A stretch of 9,292 bases of DNA from an uncultured Pseudomonadota bacterium (GCA_946885905.1 CAMPHL010000064.1:1-9292); one strand, 5' to 3'; positions 1 through 5,859 are shown, counted from the stretch's first letter. Numbers and translations are program-made. The notes: generated by a model not told the origin, from the letters alone.

Positions 1-314
1 GCCTTCTTCTTGGCCGCGTGCGCGTCGGTCCACGCGCCGACCACGGGGCCGAGGAACATCACGACGAGGTACGAGGCCGAGAGCGCCGCCGTCCAGGCGA
101 ACGTCGCCCAAGCGGCCTTCTGCGCGACCACGTTCACGAAGTAGGCGTTGAAGACCGCCGTGAGCACCACCGTGGTGTAACCGGAGTTGGCGAAGTCGTA
201 CATCGCCCATCCGAACACCTCGCGGCGGCGCACTCCGGGGTTGAGCGCCGAGCTCGTGGAGCGCGGCGAGGAGCTCGCGGGGTCGAGCGCGGAGCCCGCG
301 TCGCGCTCAACCAC
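1..314 (-). CDS. UMF1-type MFS transporter, N-terminal part (cut by window edge)
   Basis: About 104 codons of the 5' end of a gene that runs off the left edge. After a low-complexity Ser/Ala/Pro-rich lead, the protein reads RREVFGWAMYDFANSGYTTV, followed by a hydrophobic helix (VVLTAVFNAYFVNVVA) and a second one ending in VVMFLGPVVGAWTDAHAAKKK. The W-A-x-Y-D-x-A-N-S motif followed by a G-P-x-x-G-x-x-x-D loop is the signature of the UMF1/Atg22-like branch of the major facilitator superfamily, an inner-membrane transporter family whose substrate is usually unknown. The start used here is a GTG at 314-312 that overlaps the stop of the S41 gene by 8 bases, suggesting translational coupling. Later in-frame starts are GTG at 233, GTG at 218 and ATG at 203; the GTG at 233 would remove the low-complexity lead. 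The family call is firm, the start is not. Confidence 0.8.
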   Translation of the reverse strand, partial: MVERDAGSALDPASSSPRSTSSALNPGVRRREVFGWAMYDFANSGYTTVVLTAVFNAYFVNVVAQKAAWATFAWTAALSASYLVVMFLGPVVGAWTDAHAAKKK

Positions 315-1722
315 CGGCGGGGGTGGAGCCGGCCGCAGCGGTCATCTTCTTCAGGATCTCCTGCGCCGTCTCGAGCATGCGGTCGCGGTTGGCGACGAGG
401 TCGGCCAGCGCGATCGGCACCGGGTAGTCCGGCATCACGCCCTCCCCCTCGATGCGCTTGCCGTTGGAAAGCACGAAGCCCACCTCGCTGTATGCGAGCT
501 CGGCGCCGCCCGGCACGCGGGCGTAGCCGAGGAAGCCGAGCAGGCAGCCGCACGTGGGCTGGCCCACGACGACCGCGCGTCCCGCGGCCTGCATCGTGCC
601 GGCGAAGAGCTCGCTCGCGCTGGCGCTCTGCGAGTTCACCAGGATCGCGACCTTGCCCTTGTACGCGTTCGGGTTGCCCTCGATCGTGCTCTTGAGCTTG
701 ATGATCTCGACCGCGCCGAAGAGCACCGAGACGGGCTTGCCGGTGCGCGTGGTCGTGCGGCCGAGCTCGGCGGACTTGTCGAAGAATTCGGTGAGCAGCT
801 GGTCGACTGTCTGCACTGCCCCGCCCGGGTTGCCGCGCAGGTCGATGATGAGGCCGGGCGTATCGCGCAGCGCCTCGACTCCCGCGACCGCGCGCGGGCC
901 CACGCCGAGCGTCCATTGCGTGAGGCGCAGGTAGCCGAAGCCCGAGGGAAGGACGCGGTGGGTCGTGGAGGCGCGCGAGCTGAACTTGCGGCGCCCGACG
1001 GTGGCCTGGAAGCGCGAGCCGTCGGAGCGCTCGAAGGCGAACGGCACCTTGGAATCCTCGGGGCCGGTGAGGATGCGCCGCAGCACGCGGAAGTGGCGCG
1101 AGCGCTCGGTCGAGTCGAAGCGCGTGTCGGCCATCAGGCGTTGGTAGGCCACCATCGCGGGCTCGCCGCCGATATCGACCAAGGTCATCCCCGGACGCAC
1201 GCCCGCCCACCACGCATCCGAGTCGGTGTTGACGCTCGTGACCGCGAGCTTGCCTTCGAGCGGCATGAAGCCGAATCCTAGCGTGATCGACTCGTCGCGC
1301 TTGCGCAGCGCCACCCGCTCGGGCGATTCGACGCGCGTGTGCGAGTCGTGCAATTCGCCCGTCATGCGGTCGAGGCTCTCCCAGAAGGTGCTGTCGTCCT
1401 TGGCTCCCAGGGCGAGCGGTCGATAGCGCTGCCCGACGGCCTTCCAGTCGACGCCGTTGAGCTTCGGGTCGTAATACCGCTCTGCGATCGTCTCCCACAC
1501 GAAGTCGAACGCCCGCGTGCGTTCCCGCACGGACATCTCGTGCGCCGGCGGGGGTGGCACGACCACCGTGGCCACTTGCGTGGCCTCCGCATCCCCCTGC
1601 CGCCCCACCATGTTGTACGGGTCGATGAGAGAGCAGCCCGCGAGGACGAGGGGCGCTGCCCAAAAAATGGTGTCAGACACCATTTTTCGGGCAGCGAACC
1701 AAAAACTGGTGTCTGACACCAT
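307..1722 (-). CDS. S41-family (C-terminal processing peptidase-like) lipoprotein with REP-derived N-terminus
   Basis: Numbering is from the ATG at 1722 (471 residues). A lipobox LVLAGC puts the lipidated Cys at residue 30, so the mature protein is probably periplasmic and membrane-anchored. Family landmarks in order are an N-terminal helical part with HDSHTRVESP (about 125-134), a PDZ-like segment (about 146-191), IIDLRGNPGG (292-301), SASASE (366-371) with Ser368 at the nucleophile position, and GQPTCGC (387-393). In Prc/CtpA enzymes the catalytic Lys lies 25 residues after the Ser; here that position is Cys393, so classical Ser/Lys chemistry is doubtful. The first residues (MVSDTSFWFAARKMVSDTIFW) are translated from the two palindromes of a REPIN. 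Other possible starts are ATG 1764, which overlaps the RAYT start codon, and ATG 1683. The open frame runs to 1869, but that part is antisense to the RAYT. No convincing ribosome binding site decides the start. The stop overlaps the UMF1 transporter start. Confidence 0.8.
   Translation of the reverse strand: MVSDTSFWFAARKMVSDTIFWAAPLVLAGCSLIDPYNMVGRQGDAEATQVATVVVPPPPAHEMSVRERTRAFDFVWETIAERYYDPKLNGVDWKAVGQRYRPLALGAKDDSTFWESLDRMTGELHDSHTRVESPERVALRKRDESITLGFGFMPLEGKLAVTSVNTDSDAWWAGVRPGMTLVDIGGEPAMVAYQRLMADTRFDSTERSRHFRVLRRILTGPEDSKVPFAFERSDGSRFQATVGRRKFSSRASTTHRVLPSGFGYLRLTQWTLGVGPRAVAGVEALRDTPGLIIDLRGNPGGAVQTVDQLLTEFFDKSAELGRTTTRTGKPVSVLFGAVEIIKLKSTIEGNPNAYKGKVAILVNSQSASASELFAGTMQAAGRAVVVGQPTCGCLLGFLGYARVPGGAELAYSEVGFVLSNGKRIEGEGVMPDYPVPIALADLVANRDRMLETAQEILKKMTAAAGSTPAGG
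1654..1696. repeat. Long hairpin: REP core with extended arms
   Basis: Inverted repeat centred on A1675 with 21-base arms and a single mismatched pair (1662/1688). The inner 25 bases (1663-1687) are a perfect palindrome with core GGTGTCAGACACC flanked by A5T and AT5. The outer 8 bases of each arm are CGCTGCCC and GGGCAGCG. The left arm is S41 coding sequence (Trp-Ala-Ala before the lipobox), and the right arm is the start of the REPIN spacer. On RNA either strand could fold into a stable hairpin next to a run of five T. It resembles an intrinsic terminator, but its position inside the 5' end of the S41 reading frame argues against that as its main role. Confidence 0.85.
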
Positions 1723-1725
1723 TTT
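1663..1725. repeat. REPIN 1: two inverted REP palindromes beside the RAYT gene
   Basis: Two palindromes of the same family lie in inverted orientation: 1663-1687 (core centre A) and 1703-1725 (core centre T, one mismatch at 1706/1722). They are separated by 15 bases. Each has a 13-base core GGTGTC(A/T)GACACC inside A/T runs. Paired inverted REPs close to a RAYT gene are the expected arrangement of a REPIN with its mobilising transposase; this pair ends 37 bases before the RAYT start codon. On the minus strand both copies are read in one frame as M-V-S-D-T within the S41 protein. Confidence 0.85.
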
Positions 1726-1762
1726 CTTGTCGTCGCCTAGGCAAGTGCCGCGTTGATGACTC

Positions 1763-2485
1763 ATGGGTCGGCCGCTTCGAATTACACCATCAGGATATCC
1801 GGTGCACGTCGTGCACCGTGGGAATGACCGTATGGATATCTTCCGCGCGCAGGAAGACTTCGAGTACATGCGCCATTGCCTGCGGGAAGCTCGCGTCGGC
1901 CGCGGCGTGGCCTTGCATAGCTACGTGCTGATGAGCAATCACATCCATCTCCTGGTGACCGCGGAGGATGACACCGGCGTCTCCCGGTTCGTGCAGTCGG
2001 CGGCCGTCCGCTACGTGGCCCGCTTCAATCGAAAGTACCAACGCACGGGGACGTTGTGGGAGGGGCGGTTCTTCTCCGCGGTCGTGACCACGGACCACTA
2101 CCTCATGGCATGCCATAGATACATCGACGAGAATCCCATCAGGGCGGGCCTCGCTTCTTGTGCCGCGGATTATCCGTGGTCCAGCCATCGGCACCACGCG
2201 TATGGCGCCGAAGACGACCTCGTCTGCGCGCATCCCTCCATTCTTGCACTCGCGCAGACCGCCCCGCTCCGCCGATTGGCCTACGCAAGGATGTTCATGT
2301 CCGAGTTTCCGGACTCGGACATCGAAGCGATTCGCACCGCCACCCGCAAGCGACGCGTCCTCGGCGAACCTCCTGCACAACCCGCCCCGCCGCACGGCCG
2401 CCTGATCATGGTGCCGGGAACCGATTTCGGCGGGCGGGTCTATTGCGCCGGGCAAGGGACAGCGCGCAGCGCCGAGCCGGCGTAG
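1763..2485 (+). CDS. REP-associated tyrosine transposase (RAYT, Y1/HUH, IS200-like)
   Basis: This 240-residue single-strand DNA transposase is of the kind thought to cut and move REP/REPIN hairpins. Visible landmarks are the N-terminal signature MGRPLRITPSGYPVHVVHRG (1-20), SNHIHLLV (58-65) with the HUH metal ligands His60 and His62, RTGTLWEGRF (94-103), and the candidate nucleophile Tyr120 in YIDENPIRAGL (120-130). These are complete, so the catalytic domain looks intact. After about residue 200 the sequence becomes Pro-rich and unlike the usual C-terminus. The last 15 codons overlap the 3' end of the oppositely oriented SPOR gene by 46 bases, suggesting a lost native tail. The gene opposes its neighbours and has less extreme base composition, consistent with insertion into a minus-strand gene run. 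Its ATG shares CATG (1762-1765) with a possible S41 start on the other strand. No clear ribosome binding site was seen. Confidence 0.9.
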   Translation: MGRPLRITPSGYPVHVVHRGNDRMDIFRAQEDFEYMRHCLREARVGRGVALHSYVLMSNHIHLLVTAEDDTGVSRFVQSAAVRYVARFNRKYQRTGTLWEGRFFSAVVTTDHYLMACHRYIDENPIRAGLASCAADYPWSSHRHHAYGAEDDLVCAHPSILALAQTAPLRRLAYARMFMSEFPDSDIEAIRTATRKRRVLGEPPAQPAPPHGRLIMVPGTDFGGRVYCAGQGTARSAEPA

Positions 2486-3096
2486 TCGCGCTGCATGACG
2501 GTGAGGCGGGCGACGAGCTCGGTGTCGGGATCGCGGACGAGCATCACGAGCTCGCGTAGCTCGCGCGTGAAGGGGCCCTGCTCGGCGCCGCGAACGCCGC
2601 GCGCCTGGATGTTCGCGAGGAAGCGCCGGGCCGCCTCTTCGGAGGAAAAGACGCCGAGGGAAATCGCGTTGTCGGGCCGGATCGAGAGGTCCTGCACGCC
2701 CTGCTTCCTCAACTCCGCCATGCGGTTCTCGGCCGCGCGGCGGTCGTTCGTGGGCGGGATGAAGACCCAGTAGCGCGTGATGTCCTCGACGCGCCGTTCG
2801 GACAAGCGCGTCCCCAGCTGCAGGCTATTGAACGCTTCCCGTGCGCGCTGGGCATCGGTGGCGGGTATCCCGGAGAACTCGACGCAGGCGGCCCCCACGA
2901 GGCTTTGCTGCTGCTTGCGCGCGTCCTCGGATCGGCGCGCGGCCAGATCGGGCGGCGTGACGGCGACGATACGGACTTCATCGGGATTGCGCTCGCGCGC
3001 CGAATAGTCGGCGTGCTCCTGCGGACCCGAGAGCCAGAGATGGGCCCCAAAGCCGAGGATCGCGAGCAGGAGGAGGAAGAAGAGGAGGCGGGCCAC
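2440..3096 (-). CDS. SPOR-domain inner-membrane protein
   Basis: 218 residues from a GTG start at 3096, only 6 bases after the coaX stop, so the two are almost certainly cotranscribed. A short N-terminus is followed by one membrane helix (LLFFLLLLAILGFGAHLWL, residues 4-22). Then comes a charged linker of about 80 residues, and a C-terminal SPOR-like domain (about 106-180) beginning RYWVFIPP, with the regularly spaced Ala-rich helix and the ISLGVFSSEEAARRF strand-helix typical of that fold. SPOR domains bind denuded glycan strands at the division septum. The topology predicts the domain in the periplasm and a role in septal peptidoglycan or cell division. A Cys pair (71 and 215) could form a disulfide. 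SPOR proteins next to coaX are common in betaproteobacteria. The 3' end overlaps the convergent RAYT gene by 46 bases. The specific function is unknown. Confidence 0.8.
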   Translation of the reverse strand: MARLLFFLLLLAILGFGAHLWLSGPQEHADYSARERNPDEVRIVAVTPPDLAARRSEDARKQQQSLVGAACVEFSGIPATDAQRAREAFNSLQLGTRLSERRVEDITRYWVFIPPTNDRRAAENRMAELRKQGVQDLSIRPDNAISLGVFSSEEAARRFLANIQARGVRGAEQGPFTRELRELVMLVRDPDTELVARLTVMQRDYAGSALRAVPCPAQ

Positions 3097-3102
3097 GCGG
3101 AA

Positions 3103-3855
3103 TCAGCCGGAACGGGCGATGAGGAGCAGCCCGTCGAGGACCAGATTCTCGCGGATGGTGGCGGCGATGGGAAGATGGCCTGCGAGCTCCATCGCGGCGC
3201 CGCCGGAGAGCACGATTTGCGAGGGCGTGCAGTCCACCCCGGCCATCGCATCGCGCATGCGCTCGATCGCCCCCGCGCAGGCCTGGATCGAGCCCGTGGT
3301 GATCGCATCCGGCGTGCTCGCGGGGAAGTCGGCGAAGGCGCCTTCGGTGAGCCGCAGTCCCGCCGTGCCGCGATCGAGCGAGCGCCGCATGAGCGCGGGC
3401 CCGGGAACGATCACGCCTCCCAGGAAACGGCCGTCGGCGGTGAGCGCATCGATGGTGAGCGCGGTCCCCGCGTTCACCACGAGCTTGTGGCCCGGCCCCA
3501 CGCGATGCGCGGCGATGAGCGCGGCCCAGCGGTCGCTGCCCAGCTGCGCCGGATCACGGTAGCCGTTCTTGACGCCGAGCTCTTCGGGCGCCGACCCGAT
3601 CACTTCGAGCTTCGCGCCCCTGGCCACGCAGAGGGCCTCCAGGTGGCTTCGAACGTCCGCACCGGCGACATTCGAAGCGATCGCCCGTTGCGCCCGTGCC
3701 CCCGCCGGCAACACCGTGTCCAACCTGGCCGCGCTCGCCGTTTCGATAGCGCCGGATGCCGCATACGCACGCCCGTCGTGCACTCCCCACTTGATGCGTG
3801 TGTTGCCCGCATCGAACACAAAAATGGTGTCAGACACCTTCCCCCCGGGCCGCAT
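3103..3855 (-). CDS. coaX: Type III pantothenate kinase with REPIN at its start
   Basis: CoaX phosphorylates pantothenate with ATP, the first step of coenzyme A synthesis, in the cytoplasm. Numbered from the ATG at 3855 (250 residues), the protein shows the nucleotide-binding DAGNTRIKWG (15-24), GSDRW (106-110) with the family's catalytic Asp108, VVNAGTALTID (126-136), GGVIVPG (146-152) and the C-terminal LSGGAA (217-221). This is the ASKHA-fold type III pattern, and the length is normal. The start is ambiguous because a REPIN lies across it. The ATG at 3855 is in the REPIN spacer. A GTG at 3837 is inside the palindrome, follows a G-rich stretch, and gives the most family-like N-terminus (V-S-D-T-I-F-V-F-D-A-G-N). 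A GTG at 3819 lies just past the palindrome. With ATG 3855 the gene overlaps birA by 26 bases; with GTG 3837 by 8. The gene for the SPOR protein follows 6 bases downstream. Confidence 0.88.
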   Translation of the reverse strand: MRPGGKVSDTIFVFDAGNTRIKWGVHDGRAYAASGAIETASAARLDTVLPAGARAQRAIASNVAGADVRSHLEALCVARGAKLEVIGSAPEELGVKNGYRDPAQLGSDRWAALIAAHRVGPGHKLVVNAGTALTIDALTADGRFLGGVIVPGPALMRRSLDRGTAGLRLTEGAFADFPASTPDAITTGSIQACAGAIERMRDAMAGVDCTPSQIVLSGGAAMELAGHLPIAATIRENLVLDGLLLIARSG

Positions 3856-3878
3856 GCCGATAAATGGTGTCTGACACC
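3826..3878. repeat. REPIN 2 at the birA/coaX junction
   Basis: Two copies of the 13-base core lie in inverted orientation: 3826-3838 (centre A) and 3866-3878 (centre T). They are separated by 27 bases that include a CCCGGG and a GCATGC palindrome. The cores are identical to those beside the RAYT, but the A/T flanks are less symmetrical: A4T on the outer side of the left copy, and AAAT inside and GGTTTT outside the right copy. The birA stop codon TGA (3832-3830) is formed by the centre of the left palindrome. All candidate coaX starts lie in or within a few bases of the element. Confidence 0.85.
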
Positions 3879-4849
3879 GGTTTTCCGCGCAACGAGATTT
3901 CGGCCGAGGCGAGCGACAGCGAGCGGCCGTCGGGAAGGGTGACGATGAGGGCGCCGTCGGGGGCGATGTCGGAGACGAGGGCGTCGTAGGGCGGCTCGCT
4001 GGCGGGCAGGACGCGCACGGGGCGGCCGTGGTAGGCGTGGAGCGCGCGCCAGGCGTCGCGCTCGGGGGCGAAGCCGCCGGCTTCGAAGCGGCGCAGCGTC
4101 GCGGCGAGCTCCGCGAGGAGCGAAGCGAGCAAGGCGTTGCGCGAAGGCGCACGTGGCGCGTTGTGCGCGACGTCGGTCACGGCCTGGTCGATGCGCTCGA
4201 GCGTGCGATCGGCCAACCGGTAGTTCACGCCCACGCCGACCACGGCCACGCTCGGCCCCTGCAAGTCGCCCTGGGTCTCGACCAGGATGCCGGCGACCTT
4301 GCGGAAGTCGATCACCACGTCGTTGGGCCACTTCACCTGCACGCGCGCCACACCGTTGGCCGAAAGCGCGCGCGCGACCGCCGCACCCACCGCGAGGGAC
4401 AAGCCCGCCAGGTGGCCGGCGCCGCGCTCGAAGCGCCACAGCAGCGAGAACGTGATCGAGCCGCCCACCGACGAAATCCACGAACGCCCGCGCCGCCCGC
4501 GCCCCGCGCTCTGCCACTCCGCCGCGAGGCACGTTCCCGAAGGCGCGCCGGAAGCCGCCATCGACATGAGCCGCGTGGAAGTCGAGTCCACCTCGTCGAC
4601 CACGTCGAGGCGCACCCCGGCATCGCCCAGCGCGCGCGAGACCTCGGCCTGGTCGAGAAACTCGATCGGTTCGGCGAGCCGATACCCGCGCCCGGGCACC
4701 GAGAAGATCGAGATCCCCAGCTCGGGCGCGCGCTTCAACGCCTCCGACAACGTGGCGCGCGAACGGCCCAGCGACCGGGCGATGCGCTCGCCGGAATGGA
4801 ACTTGCCATCGGCCAGCCGGCGCAGCGCGAGAAAGGTGAGCGCGCTCAC
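3830..4849 (-). CDS. birA: Biotin--[acetyl-CoA-carboxylase] ligase / biotin operon repressor
   Basis: 339 residues from a GTG at 4849 that overlaps the upstream HAD stop as GTGA, a typical coupling arrangement. An N-terminal winged-helix DNA-binding part (about 1-60, with GERIARSLGRSRATLSEALK and a wing ending GRGYRL) precedes the ligase domain. The domain carries EWQSAGRGRRGRSW (111-124, biotinyl-AMP loop), QVKWPNDV (171-178), RKVAGILVE (183-191) and GVGVNY (205-210), and then a C-terminal SH3-like part. BirA attaches biotin to carboxylase carrier protein; the winged helix suggests it is also a bifunctional repressor. The normal C-terminus should be near EISLRG. The last 16 residues (324-339, PVSDTIY... 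to the stop) are translated from the REPIN at the coaX junction. The open frame continues upstream to 5434, but that part is antisense-like shadow inside the HAD gene. Confidence 0.92.
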   Translation of the reverse strand: MSALTFLALRRLADGKFHSGERIARSLGRSRATLSEALKRAPELGISIFSVPGRGYRLAEPIEFLDQAEVSRALGDAGVRLDVVDEVDSTSTRLMSMAASGAPSGTCLAAEWQSAGRGRRGRSWISSVGGSITFSLLWRFERGAGHLAGLSLAVGAAVARALSANGVARVQVKWPNDVVIDFRKVAGILVETQGDLQGPSVAVVGVGVNYRLADRTLERIDQAVTDVAHNAPRAPSRNALLASLLAELAATLRRFEAGGFAPERDAWRALHAYHGRPVRVLPASEPPYDALVSDIAPDGALIVTLPDGRSLSLASAEISLRGKPVSDTIYRHAARGEGV

Positions 4850-5718
4850 GCCCTGGCGCGATTCTCCGCCAGGCACCGGAAGGCCTCGCGCCGGTACGCG
4901 ATCCCCGCGATGATCGCGTCGAGCAGCAGCTTCACCCGCGCCGTCAACCGCGAGCCCGCCCGGTAGTCGGCCGCCGCGATGAAATCCGCGCGCCCGGCAT
5001 GCAGCAGCTTCACGCACACCTCGCGCCCCTTGCCGCTGGGCTGGTACACCGCGACCGTATGGCCGCCGGACTTCTTGGTGAGGGCCATCGAAGGCACGTC
5101 GGTCATCCCGTCGCCCACGTAGACCATGTTGTGGAAGGGGATGGGCCGCTGCGATTCCGGCATGTGCTCGTTGATCGACTCGCCGATGCCCTCGCGCCCC
5201 TTGTTGATGCGGAACAGGAACTGCGTCTTCATCGTGTCGGTCACGAGCAGCTTCGGAAACGTCGCCACGCCGTTGTGGTTGAAGTGGTACTCCGATGCGT
5301 AGATGCGCTTGAAATGCTTGCGGATGGAGGCCCCGTCGAGGATCTCGCGCTGCCCCGCCGAGATGAGGTAGTGCTGCAGCTTCACCTGCCCGCCGCTCTT
5401 GCGCCGCACGTACTGGTTCAGCCGCGGGAACCACGTCGCCACGCCGGCGAAATACTTGATGCGCGAAGCCATCGCCGCGAAGTCCTCGCGGGTCACGTGG
5501 ATGCGGCCCTTCTCGAGCTCCTCGAGGATATGGCGCATGTACACCAGCATCATGTCGCTCTCGGTCTCGCGCGCGTCGCGGTTCACCCGCGTCCAGAACT
5601 CGCGCGGCTCGATGCCGATCTTGGGCAGGACCGTGTACTCCTGCATCGGCTGCGGCGAGAGCGTCCCGTCGAAGTCGTAGACGATCGCGATGGTGCTCTG
5701 GAAGAAGCGTTGCCGCAT
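4846..5718 (-). CDS. HAD-superfamily phosphatase, unknown substrate
   Basis: 290 residues from an ATG at 5718. HAD motifs are complete: motif I VYDFDGTLS (13-21) with Asp15 nucleophile and Asp17 acid/base, motif II at Ser120 in YLISAGQ, a probable motif III Lys among 164-173 (TMKTQFLFRINKG), and motif IV YVGDGMTDVPSM (200-211) with Asp203 and Asp207 as metal ligands. The helical insert between motifs I and II (about 30-110) resembles the C1 cap of phosphoserine-phosphatase-like enzymes. No signal peptide is seen, so it is probably cytosolic. The stop overlaps the birA start by 4 bases, implying coupled translation. There is no ribosome binding site before the ATG. A TAGAAT hexamer 7 to 12 bases upstream may make the transcript nearly leaderless. 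The substrate cannot be told from sequence. Confidence 0.85.
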   Translation of the reverse strand: MRQRFFQSTIAIVYDFDGTLSPQPMQEYTVLPKIGIEPREFWTRVNRDARETESDMMLVYMRHILEELEKGRIHVTREDFAAMASRIKYFAGVATWFPRLNQYVRRKSGGQVKLQHYLISAGQREILDGASIRKHFKRIYASEYHFNHNGVATFPKLLVTDTMKTQFLFRINKGREGIGESINEHMPESQRPIPFHNMVYVGDGMTDVPSMALTKKSGGHTVAVYQPSGKGREVCVKLLHAGRADFIAAADYRAGSRLTARVKLLLDAIIAGIAYRREAFRCLAENRARA

Positions 5719-5724
5719 CGGAGG

Positions 5725-5730
5725 ATTCTA
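5725..5730 (-). promoter_or_regulatory. Possible -10 element just before the HAD gene
   Basis: Minus-strand TAGAAT (5 of 6 to TATAAT), ending 6 bases before the HAD start codon. If used, transcription would begin at or next to the ATG. No recognisable -35 was found in the G+C-rich sequence upstream, so this is tentative. Confidence 0.3.
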
Positions 5731-5769
5731 TCGCGGCGCTGCTCGCCGGCCGCCGGCCTCGGGCGCGCC

Positions 5770-5787
5770 GGGGCGAGGCCTCGCCCC
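5770..5787. repeat. Perfect 18-bp GC palindrome between bcsG and the HAD gene
   Basis: GGGGCGAGGCCTCGCCCC is an exact inverted repeat in the 141-base gap after the bcsG stop. It could fold into a strong hairpin but has no T run, so it is at most a weak or factor-assisted terminator. A second GC palindrome lies about 20 bases away at 5809-5825. Confidence 0.55.
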
Positions 5788-5808
5788 CAGGCAGATGGAT
5801 AGGTCTCC

Positions 5809-5825
5809 GCGGCCGGCCCGGCCGC
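5809..5825. repeat. 17-bp GC palindrome after the bcsG stop
   Basis: GCGGCCGG-C-CCGGCCGC has 8-base arms around one central base, and lies 35 bases beyond the bcsG stop in the direction of transcription. It may help stop or pause transcription of bcsG, or stabilise its 3' end. No poly-T follows. The rest of the bcsG-HAD gap (5719-5859) holds no gene that I can support. Confidence 0.5.
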
Positions 5826-5859
5826 CAAGGCAGATCTTCCGGACCCGCCGGGCAGCAGG

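Noticed and set aside
187..1281. Long plus-strand open frame opposite the S41 gene (364 codons)
   Set aside because: Arg/Ala/Glu-rich translation with no family motifs; the opposite strand encodes a clear S41 protein. It is a codon-bias shadow of high-GC coding.
134..1663. Minus-strand 509-codon open frame overlapping the S41 gene
   Set aside because: Out-of-frame shadow: Arg/Ala/Gly-rich, and it spans the S41 and UMF1 genes in the wrong frame.
1654..1725. REPIN 1 as an intrinsic transcription terminator
   Set aside because: The hairpin plus T5 fits in form, but it lies inside the 5' coding region of S41, and the same core recurs at birA/coaX without T runs. REPIN identity explains both copies better, though a secondary terminator effect is possible.
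2905..3942. Plus-strand 345-codon open frame opposite the SPOR and coaX genes
   Set aside because: No recognisable domain and low-complexity charged composition; it lies opposite well-supported genes.
4850..5434. Upstream extension of the birA frame to an ATG at 5434
   Set aside because: It runs out of frame through the HAD gene; the GTGA overlap at 4849 gives a normal BirA length.
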